Source of the DNA: an uncultured Burkholderiaceae bacterium
Lineage (GTDB): Bacteria; Pseudomonadota; Gammaproteobacteria; Burkholderiales; Burkholderiaceae
DNA length: 6,000 nucleotides
Assembly (NCBI GenBank): GCA_937871985.1
Contig: CALMPB010000004.1
Span: 1-6,000 of the forward strand
Direction of reading: 5' to 3'
Positions 1 to 5,138 of this stretch are shown one piece after another; the first letter of the stretch is position 1; every line of letters starts with the position of its first letter. The translations under genes and the position numbers were made by a program. Under the pieces are notes generated by a model that was not told the DNA's origin, did not search any database, and worked only from the letters and a program-made list of their open reading frames with translations.

Positions 1-465
1 GCGCCCGCTTACTCCAACCGCGCGGCCGCCTATGAGAAACTCGGCAAGATCGACAAGGCGATCGCCGACGACAGCGAGGCGATCAAGCTCGATTCCGCCG
101 TGCCCGAATATTTCGACAATCGTGGCCTGTCCTATGCGAAGAACGGCGAGTACGACCGCGCGATCATCGATTTCACCCAAGCGATCCGCATTGCGCCTCA
201 AGCTAAATTCCTGACCAATCGCGGCAACGCCTGGCAATCCAAGGGCGATCTCGGTCACGCGATCGCCGATTACGACAGGGCGATCAGGATAGATCCCACT
301 GACGCGGACGCCTGGAACAATCGCGGCACCGCCTGGCGGGGCAAGCACGATATTGACCGCGCCATGGCGGATTACCGGGAGGCATTGCGCATCAATCCGA
401 AATTCGACACGGCGGCGGAAAATCTGGAATCGCTTCGCCTGCTCCGCGCAAAGAACGGAAAGTGA
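1..465 (+). CDS. TPR-repeat protein, 3' part (start outside window)
   Basis: The frame is open from the first base and ends at TGA 463-465, giving 154 visible residues; the N-terminus is outside the window. About four tandem tetratricopeptide repeats fill the fragment (roughly residues 1-33, 36-68, 70-102 and 104-137). Each shows the typical pattern of an N-R-G/A-x-A/S-W/Y helix A followed by a D-x-A-I/M-A-D-Y/F helix B and closing I-x-P or L-D, for example RAIRIDP and EALRINP. TPR arrays are protein-protein interaction scaffolds, so no enzymatic role can be assigned. The last ~17 residues form a charged tail after the final repeat. ATG codons at 100 and elsewhere are internal, because the repeat pattern continues upstream of them. 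A signal peptide, if any, would lie outside the window. The family is confident; the specific function and partner are unknown. Confidence 0.88.
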   Translation, partial: APAYSNRAAAYEKLGKIDKAIADDSEAIKLDSAVPEYFDNRGLSYAKNGEYDRAIIDFTQAIRIAPQAKFLTNRGNAWQSKGDLGHAIADYDRAIRIDPTDADAWNNRGTAWRGKHDIDRAMADYREALRINPKFDTAAENLESLRLLRAKNGK

Positions 466-472
466 AGGGAAA

Positions 473-487
473 GCGCCAGCATGGCGC
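473..487 (+). terminator. Small hairpin after the TPR gene, possible terminator
   Basis: A perfect 6-bp inverted repeat, GCGCCA (473-478) and TGGCGC (482-487), flanks a GCA loop and starts 7 bases after the TPR stop codon. The position suits a transcription end or mRNA 3'-end protection. No T-run follows (the next bases are GGGGCAG), so it is not a canonical intrinsic terminator. Confidence 0.3.
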
Positions 488-667
488 GGGGCAGACGTAA
501 GCTCGATAGAAACGACTACGGCGGCACTTGCGAAGAAAAAATAAATGCATGAAGAGCCCCGCTTCCATAGCGGATGGTCAACGCCAATTGAAAAATACCA
601 TCGATTTTTCCCGACTTTATCCCAGACCGTTCGCCATGCCATCCAAATAGCGCACGTTTTGGCGCCA

Positions 668-676
668 TGCTATACT
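668..676 (+). promoter_or_regulatory. Extended -10 promoter (TGCTATACT) for the Cys-rich small gene
   Basis: TGCTATACT matches the extended -10 consensus TGnTATAAT at all but one defined position. No good -35 hexamer lies at 16-18 bp, which is tolerated by extended -10 promoters. Transcription would begin near 683, leaving a leader of about 20 bases that contains the Shine-Dalgarno sequence. The 8-bp palindrome TGGCGCCA (660-667) abuts the element and could be an operator. This is inference from sequence only. Confidence 0.45.
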
Positions 677-691
677 TGCATTGCTATATGG

Positions 692-697
692 AGGAGG
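692..697 (+). promoter_or_regulatory. Strong ribosome binding site AGGAGG that sets the start at 703
   Basis: AGGAGG within GGAGGAGGAAG (690-700) lies 5 bases before ATG 703. The match to the anti-Shine-Dalgarno sequence is nearly perfect and decides against the in-frame ATGs at 667 and 688: the first overlaps the -10 element, and the second lies within or before the ribosome binding site. Confidence 0.8.
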
Positions 698-702
698 AAG
701 CA

Positions 703-1008
703 ATGACTGACAACAATGGTCTCAAGCAGGTGGTGCTACATCCCGATGATCTATTTCGCATGCAAAGACTGTCGGAAGAGGTTAGTGGACGCCTGAAGGA
801 GATGGGCATGATCGTGGCCCGCACCCTCGGCATACCTGTAGACGCCAACACTATCTTCAAGTTCGAGCCGAGACCCGCTGGCGTCGTCTTCGGCTATCCA
901 GGCGGCCAGCATGTAAATCTCGTTTGCACGCCAGACGGAAGCGTCTGCGGCTGCTACGTCGACCCGCCAGGCATTTGCGTCCAAGGGAACCCGACCACCG
1001 GCTGCTAG
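703..1008 (+). CDS. Hypothetical 101-residue protein with a cysteine-rich C-terminal tail
   Basis: I do not recognise this family. The start at 703 is chosen from the AGGAGG sequence 5 bases upstream; the frame ends at TAG 1006-1008. The N-terminal half (about residues 8-45) is amphipathic and probably helical, with a mix of charged residues (HPDDLFRMQRLSEEVSGRLK) and no signal peptide or membrane segment. The C-terminal third is Gly/Pro-rich and carries five cysteines at 75, 82, 84, 92 and 101, including a CGC motif and a cysteine as the very last residue. Such a layout (helical leader-like part, short Cys/Gly/Pro tail) fits either a small metal-binding or disulfide-bonded protein, or a precursor of a ribosomally made, modified peptide. 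No maturation enzyme or exporter lies next to it in the window, so the precursor idea is weak. Strong ribosome binding site and own promoter argue that it is really expressed. A possible hairpin follows 9 bases after the stop. Confidence 0.75.
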   Translation: MTDNNGLKQVVLHPDDLFRMQRLSEEVSGRLKEMGMIVARTLGIPVDANTIFKFEPRPAGVVFGYPGGQHVNLVCTPDGSVCGCYVDPPGICVQGNPTTGC

Positions 1009-1017
1009 ATGTACCCA

Positions 1018-1057
1018 GGCCGGCGCGGCTGAGGTCGCCTGACAACCCGCGCCGGCC
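1018..1057 (+). terminator. Hairpin downstream of the Cys-rich gene, possible terminator
   Basis: A perfect 11-bp inverted repeat, GGCCGGCGCGG (1018-1028) and CCGCGCCGGCC (1047-1057), encloses an 18-base loop and begins 9 bases after the stop at 1008. The stem is entirely G/C and should be very stable in RNA. No T-tract follows, so it may act as a Rho-dependent or 3'-end-protecting structure rather than a classical intrinsic terminator. Confidence 0.45.
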
Positions 1058-1274
1058 GAGCGGGCACGTCACGGTCCGCCGCGCGCCCATGTGTGGATGG
1101 AAACGACTGTTCGTCGACTGCCAGACCCCGCAGGAGTGCGGGTCGCGCGCAAACAACCTTCACCGTGCGGGCGCCGTCCGGTTCTGCGAGTATGAAGACG
1201 GCAAATCGCACTCTTTTCAGAGCCGAACTGGCATCGTAAGAAGTCGCGGCTTTAGCCACCGTCGCCGGTCGGCG

Positions 1275-1280
1275 TATGAT
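1275..1280 (+). promoter_or_regulatory. Possible -10 element TATGAT for the CMD-like gene
   Basis: TATGAT matches the -10 consensus at five of six positions. A weak -35 candidate, TTAGCC at 1252-1257, sits 17 bp upstream with only three matches. Transcription would start near 1287, after the ATG at 1276 and just ahead of GAAGG at 1291-1295, which is consistent with translation starting at 1303. Confidence 0.3.
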
Positions 1281-1302
1281 TTTGCTACATGAAGGTCAGC
1301 TC

Positions 1303-1866
1303 ATGCCCATCCCACAATATGATTGGCAGTCCAGGGACGCAGCCGCCGAAAACGTCCAACTCGCCGAAGCCGAGAAGAGCCGGGCGGGACGTATCACCAA
1401 CATGAAGGGGGTTCTTCTTCATTCCGTCCCCGCCTTCAAGCTGTTTTCCGCGGTCCTGCCCCTCAAGGAGCGGTTGCGCGATACGCTCGGAAGTCGGGCG
1501 GTCGACGTTTTCTCGCTGGCGATCTCCGAGGATTCGCATTGCATCCTCTGTTCGCTTTATTTCCGACGCGCTCTAATCGCCCACGGGGTTGACCCGGACG
1601 AGTACACGCCAACCGAGGACGAGGCCGCGCTTATCGAGATCGCCCACCGGATCGCGGCCGAGCCTGCCGCGCATCGCAACCCGCCCCCGATGGCCTTGCA
1701 GACGCTGAAGGCGAAATACGGCTCGGAGCTGGTTATCGCCGTCGTGTCCTATGGCTCGGCAATGCTCGCGACCAACCGCCTCAACACCACGCTTGGCATC
1801 CCGATCGACGACGATCTGCTGCCGACGCTGGAGGCGACCAGCGCGCCGGATTCGAACGCCGCCTAA
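1303..1866 (+). CDS. Carboxymuconolactone decarboxylase/AhpD-like family protein
   Basis: The product has 187 residues from ATG 1303. I prefer this start because GAAGG (1291-1295) lies 7 bases upstream, whereas the in-frame ATG at 1276 (9 residues longer) has no ribosome binding site and overlaps a possible -10 element. The region at about residues 66-96 resembles the core of the CMD/AhpD fold: a hydrophobic helix (VDVFSLAIS), then E-D-S-H-C80-I-L-C83, then a helix ending in HG. AhpD members use a CxxC pair for thiol peroxidase or disulfide relay chemistry. Here the CxxC is kept, but the position four after the second Cys, normally His, is Phe87, so classical AhpD peroxidase activity is doubtful. 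The second half (about 105-160) is helical and looks like the second helical bundle of the family. The protein appears cytoplasmic, with no signal peptide. Its 3' end faces the permease gene with a 9-bp gap. Substrate is unknown. Confidence 0.78.
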   Translation: MPIPQYDWQSRDAAAENVQLAEAEKSRAGRITNMKGVLLHSVPAFKLFSAVLPLKERLRDTLGSRAVDVFSLAISEDSHCILCSLYFRRALIAHGVDPDEYTPTEDEAALIEIAHRIAAEPAAHRNPPPMALQTLKAKYGSELVIAVVSYGSAMLATNRLNTTLGIPIDDDLLPTLEATSAPDSNAA

Positions 1867-1867
1867 G

Positions 1868-1884
1868 CCCGGCCATCAGCCGGG
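1868..1884. terminator. Hairpin at the convergent junction, possible bidirectional terminator
   Basis: CCCGGC (1868-1873) and GCCGGG (1879-1884) form a perfect 6-bp stem with a CATCA loop (1874-1878). It spans the 9-bp gap between the plus-strand CMD-like gene (stop 1864-1866) and the minus-strand permease gene, whose stop codon (complement of TCA 1876-1878) lies in the loop. Being symmetrical it could serve both transcripts, but neither side has a T-run. Confidence 0.4.
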
Positions 1885-3987
1885 ATCGCGCCTGTCGTTA
1901 GCCGCGTTCGCACCCCCTGCCCAGGACTGGAGCAACCGGTCGGCCAGGATCGCCAGGAAGGCGATCGACAGGCCGGCCACCAGACCCATGCCGGCGTCGG
2001 CCTTGCCGAGGGCGACATAGACCGCCTGGCCAAGATCGCGCGTGCCGACCAGGGCCGCGATCGCTAGCATCGAGAGCGCCGCCATGATGGTCTGGTTGAG
2101 GCCGAGCATGACGACCGGCAGCGCGAGCGGCAGCTTGGCCTGCAGCAGGGTCTGCATCGGAGTCGCGCCCATCTGCTCGACCGCCTCGACGACATCGGCG
2201 CGCACATGGCGCAAGCCGTGCTCGACATAGCGGATCGGCGGCACGATGGCGTAGAGCATGATGGCGATCAGCGCCGTGAACTCGCCGACCTTGAAGAACA
2301 TCAGCGCCGGAATGAGGAAGACGAATTGCGGCATGGTCTGCAAAGCGTCGCAGATCGGCTTCAGGATGCGCGAGACGCGGTCGCTATGTGCCGCCCATGT
2401 GCCGAGCGCGCCGCCGACCAGAAGGCAAAGCAGGACAGCCAGCGTGCAAAGATAGAGCGACTGCACCAGTTGCGGCCACAACCCGTTGACCAGGATCAGC
2501 CCGAAGCCGGCCACCGCGAAGAGGCCGAGCCGTGGCCCACACACCTGTGCGGCGAGCAAGGCGACGGCGAGGATGAAGACAGGCCACGGCAGATCGAGAA
2601 AGCCGGTATAGAGAATGAGGCCGGCGGCCAGCGCGGCGACCGCCGCCCGCCAACCGAAGCGGCGGGCAGCCAGCCCGGCCAGGGCCAGGACCAGGGCGAC
2701 GTAGATGGCCAGCACCGATGGCGGCAGGGAAAAGCCCCACATTGCCGGCGTCGCCGAGCCGGAAATGCCGACGCGCAGCGGCAAAAGCAGGCAATAGAGC
2801 ACGGAATTGCGCACGCCATTGAAGAACCAGGCATAGTCGCGCACGAGCCCCAGCAGCCATTGGTTGACGGCGCCCATCTGCATGCGCAGCCCTGTTTGCG
2901 GCAGCAGCGTTGCATCGGGCATGGCAAGCCGGATGACCACGGCGAGGGCCAGCGCAATCGCCAGGGTCATGGCCAGGCGGCGCGGCGTCATCCATTGCAT
3001 GGCGCGCGTCGGCCCGGTCTCGGGCGCCTTGGCGAAGCCGATGGTGAGGCGGTCGATGAGGATGGCGAGCAGCGCGATCACCAGGCCGGAGAGGATGCTC
3101 TGGCCGAACTCGGCCTTGCGCATGGAGGACAACACCTCCCAGCCGATATCCTCGAAGCCGCCGATGATGGCGGCGACGATGACCATCGACAACGCCGCCA
3201 TCGTCGTCTGATTGAAGCCGACGAGAAGCTGCGGCAGCGCCGTCGGCACTTCCACCTGCCAGAATTGCTGGCGGCGCGTGCAACCGCTCATAAGGCCGGC
3301 CTCGCTGATCGCCGCCGGCACGCGGTCGAGGCCGAGCATGGTGTTGCGCACCATGGGCGGCGTCGCATAGATCGCGGAGGCGATCAGCCCGACCACGGGG
3401 CCGAAACCGAACAGAAGCAGCAGCGGGATGAGATAGGCGAAGGCAGGCACGGTCTGCATGAGGTCCAGCGCGCCGAGCAACACCGGACGCCAACGCGGGC
3501 GAGCGTAGCCGAGAATGCCAAGCAGAAAGCCGAGCACGGTCGAGATCGGCACCGCCAGCAGCACCAGCGCAAGCGTGTTCATGCTCTGCGGCCAATAGCC
3601 GGCAAGCAGGATATAGCCGAGCGTAAAAACGGCGAAGATTGCCAGCCGCTCGCCGCTCGACTTCAGCGCAAGGGCGACGACTGCCAGCATCACCGCCGGC
3701 CACGGCAGCCAGGCGAGTGCCAGCCGGGCGCCCCGCATCGGCGCATCGAGCAGGGCGGAAAGCGCCCGGAACGCGGGTTGGATGACGGCGACGACAACGT
3801 CGGTCACGGCGTTGATGTAAGTGGCCAGCGGCAGCGTCCATTCCTTGGGGAAATTGACCAGCCAGGGAAGCTCGGCTTTCAGCAGCAGGCAAAGCACAGT
3901 CAGCACGCCGAGGCCGCACCAGGGAACCAGGGCCGGCGCGATGGCGACCCTCCGCGGGGATCGTGCGATCGCGGCCGGCGCCGTCAT
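1876..3987 (-). CDS. Glycine betaine/proline-type ABC transporter permease, fused double ProW-like domains
   Basis: This 703-residue integral membrane protein would form the complete channel of an osmoprotectant importer in the inner membrane. It is an internal duplication. LPWP at residues 94-97 recurs at 466-469, DLMQTVPAF (175-183) matches DALQTMPQF (547-555), and GFNQTTMAALSM (257-268) matches GLNQTIMAALSM (629-640), all at a constant offset of 372. Both halves carry the ABC permease cytoplasmic loop that docks on the ATPase: EAGLMSGCTRRQQFWQ... near 229-257 and EAVEQMGATPMQTLLQ... near 601-629. The N-terminal motif FPKEWTLPLATYINAVTD is typical of ProW. I count about 16 or more hydrophobic segments. 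ProW itself is about half this length and pairs with a second copy; here one polypeptide probably supplies both halves. The ATG overlaps the ATPase stop as ATGA (3984-3987), and AGGCGG (complement of 3996-4001) lies 8 bases upstream, so translation is probably coupled. Transport class is confident; the exact ligand is not. Confidence 0.93.
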   Translation of the reverse strand: MTAPAAIARSPRRVAIAPALVPWCGLGVLTVLCLLLKAELPWLVNFPKEWTLPLATYINAVTDVVVAVIQPAFRALSALLDAPMRGARLALAWLPWPAVMLAVVALALKSSGERLAIFAVFTLGYILLAGYWPQSMNTLALVLLAVPISTVLGFLLGILGYARPRWRPVLLGALDLMQTVPAFAYLIPLLLLFGFGPVVGLIASAIYATPPMVRNTMLGLDRVPAAISEAGLMSGCTRRQQFWQVEVPTALPQLLVGFNQTTMAALSMVIVAAIIGGFEDIGWEVLSSMRKAEFGQSILSGLVIALLAILIDRLTIGFAKAPETGPTRAMQWMTPRRLAMTLAIALALAVVIRLAMPDATLLPQTGLRMQMGAVNQWLLGLVRDYAWFFNGVRNSVLYCLLLPLRVGISGSATPAMWGFSLPPSVLAIYVALVLALAGLAARRFGWRAAVAALAAGLILYTGFLDLPWPVFILAVALLAAQVCGPRLGLFAVAGFGLILVNGLWPQLVQSLYLCTLAVLLCLLVGGALGTWAAHSDRVSRILKPICDALQTMPQFVFLIPALMFFKVGEFTALIAIMLYAIVPPIRYVEHGLRHVRADVVEAVEQMGATPMQTLLQAKLPLALPVVMLGLNQTIMAALSMLAIAALVGTRDLGQAVYVALGKADAGMGLVAGLSIAFLAILADRLLQSWAGGANAANDRRDPG

Positions 3988-5051
3988 GAGCGCGTCCGCC
4001 TCGCCTGCTCGCGCTCGAGCACGGCAAGCACCGCGCTGGCGCTGAGCAGCGCCGGTGGGGCATCGCCGGCGGACTGGACGGAGAAGGCCGCCACGCCGGA
4101 GGCAAGTTGCGGAAGCAAGGTTTCAAGGCTGGTACCGGCTGCAACGCTGCGCTCAGGCAGAGCCGCCCCGTTGGCGGGGGTCGCGATATCGCCGGCCGTG
4201 ATGACGCGCAACAGCGGCATGTCCTCGGTGAACTGCGCGACATAGTCGTCGGCCGGGTTGAGCACGATGTCGGCCGGCCGGCCGATCTGGACGATCTTGC
4301 CAGCCCGCATGATCGCTAGCCGGTCGGCCAGGCGAAAAGCCTCGGCGATGTCGTGGGTGATGAAGATGATGGTCTTCTTCAGCATGCGCTGCAGGCGCAG
4401 GAACTCGTCCTGCATCTGCTTGCGGATCAGTGGATCGAGCGCCGAGAACGGCTCGTCGAGAAACCAGAGCTCCGGCCCGACGGCGAGCGAACGGGCGATG
4501 CCGACGCGCTGCTGCTGGCCGCCGGAGAGCTGATGCGGGAAGGACGCCTCTCGGCCTTCGAGCCCGACCAATGCTATCATTTCGCGGGCGCGGGCCTCGC
4601 GCTCCTTGGGCGGCTTGCCCTGGATTTTCAGCGGGAACGCGACGTTGCCCAACACGTTCAGGTGCGGCAGCAGGCCGAAATTCTGGAACACCATGCCCAT
4701 GGCGTGGCGGCGCAGTTCGATCAGTTCCTTGCCACTGGCGGCGAGCAGGTTCCTGCCATCGAGCAGGATTTCACCGGCGCTGGGTTCGACCAGGCGCGAC
4801 AAGCAGCGCACAAGGGTCGACTTGCCGGAGCCGGACAGGCCCATGATGACGAAGATCTCGCCCGTCGCCACCTCGAAACTGGCGTCGACCACGGCCGGCA
4901 GATGCGCTTCGGCGCGCAGGCGCTGGGCCAGCGCATCGGGATCGATGACATAGCCGCGTGAGTCGAAATAATAGCCCGGGCGCCGGCCATAAACCTTCCA
5001 GACATTTCGACAGGCAAGCTTTACCGGACGCGCGGCAGTGTCCATTACCAT
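3984..5051 (-). CDS. ProV-type ABC transporter ATP-binding protein (glycine betaine/proline family)
   Basis: This is the cytoplasmic ATPase of the importer. Counting from the ATG at 5051 (355 residues), it shows Walker A GLSGSGKST (71-79), Q-loop Gln123, signature LSGGQ (175-179), Walker B LWFLDEP with Glu200, the D-loop SALD (203-206) and switch His233 in THD. The segment at about 21-55 before the first strand, and the phrase GEIFVIMGLSGSGKST, are characteristic of the ProV/OpuAA subfamily rather than generic importers. After the core, a tail of about 75 residues (about 280-355) resembles one degenerate CBS-like unit; E. coli ProV is about 400 residues with a CBS pair. All catalytic residues are present. 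The start is uncertain: TTG 5054, ATG 5051 and ATG 5045 are in frame and none has a strong Shine-Dalgarno sequence. The gene follows the binding-protein gene after 87 bases that contain a hairpin, and overlaps the permease gene by 4 bases. Confidence 0.93.
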   Translation of the reverse strand: MVMDTAARPVKLACRNVWKVYGRRPGYYFDSRGYVIDPDALAQRLRAEAHLPAVVDASFEVATGEIFVIMGLSGSGKSTLVRCLSRLVEPSAGEILLDGRNLLAASGKELIELRRHAMGMVFQNFGLLPHLNVLGNVAFPLKIQGKPPKEREARAREMIALVGLEGREASFPHQLSGGQQQRVGIARSLAVGPELWFLDEPFSALDPLIRKQMQDEFLRLQRMLKKTIIFITHDIAEAFRLADRLAIMRAGKIVQIGRPADIVLNPADDYVAQFTEDMPLLRVITAGDIATPANGAALPERSVAAGTSLETLLPQLASGVAAFSVQSAGDAPPALLSASAVLAVLEREQARRTRS

Positions 5052-5070
5052 CAACCCGTGCCGATTGTTC

Positions 5071-5100
5071 GCCCGGCTCCGCGCATCGCGGAAACCGGGC
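5071..5100 (-). repeat. Strong intercistronic hairpin between binding-protein and ATPase genes
   Basis: GCCCGG (5071-5076) pairs with CCGGGC (5095-5100), and inside it TCCGCG (5078-5083) pairs with CGCGGA (5087-5092) around a CAT loop, leaving only C5077 opposite A5093-A5094 unpaired. The 12-bp G/C-rich stem begins 38 bases after the binding-protein stop and ends 19 bases before the ATPase start in the minus-strand transcript. No T-run follows, so read-through is likely. Such palindromes between the binding-protein gene and the next gene commonly stabilise the upstream mRNA, giving more binding protein than membrane components. It could be a dispersed REP-type element, which one window cannot show. 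Confidence 0.6.
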
Positions 5101-5138
5101 CTTTGTTAGCCTCAGCCCTCATCAGGCATATCGGCGAA

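Larger units (their letters stand above)
466..702. other. Intergenic region, 237 bp, AT-richer than flanking genes
   Basis: No plausible gene is visible. The region is clearly richer in A and T than its neighbours (for example AAGAAAAAATAAATG near 532-546 and GATTTTTC near 603-610), as expected of a promoter region. It holds the 473-487 hairpin, a direct repeat CGCCATGC at 632-639 and 663-670 (31 bp apart, about three helical turns), the palindrome TGGCGCCA at 660-667 and an extended -10 element at 668-676. The short frame at 353-544 is a shadow of the TPR gene that runs into this region. Confidence 0.6.
1009..1302. other. Intergenic region, 294 bp, with two hairpins and no convincing gene
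   Basis: Besides the 1018-1057 stem, a second hairpin is visible at 1124-1144: GACCCCGCA pairs with TGCGGGTC (one bulged C) around a GGAG loop. Open frames here (924-1292 plus; 1005-1259 and 857-1156 minus) have Arg-rich composition, no usable ribosome binding site and overlap the real gene at 703-1008, so I do not call them. The right end should hold the promoter of the 1303 gene. Confidence 0.5.

Noticed and set aside
1018..1144. Possible riboswitch or CRISPR-like structure from the clustered inverted repeats
   Set aside because: No regularly spaced direct repeats exist, and I see no conserved core of a known riboswitch class; only simple hairpins can be supported.
1005..1259. 84-residue minus-strand frame with a GTG start in the intergenic region
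   Set aside because: The first ~45 residues look less random than most shadows, but there is no Shine-Dalgarno sequence, the C-terminal part is low-complexity Arg/Pro, and nothing is recognisable. A homology search could reopen it.
924..1292. 122-residue plus-strand frame across the intergenic region
   Set aside because: It overlaps the Cys-rich gene out of phase, has Arg-rich composition and no ribosome binding site.
2384..4243. 619-residue minus-strand frame overlapping the permease in another phase
   Set aside because: Its composition is Arg/Ala/Pro-rich without membrane segments, while the overlapping frame encodes a textbook permease. It is a shifted-frame shadow.
2206..4245. 679-residue open frame on the plus strand opposite the permease and ATPase genes
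   Set aside because: It is antisense to two clear transporter genes, and its product is extremely rich in Arg, Gln, His, Asp and Glu with no domain pattern. Open antisense frames are expected where third positions are strongly G/C.
4353..4961. 202-residue plus-strand frame opposite the ATPase gene
   Set aside because: It is fully antisense to the conserved ATPase motifs and shows no recognisable domain.
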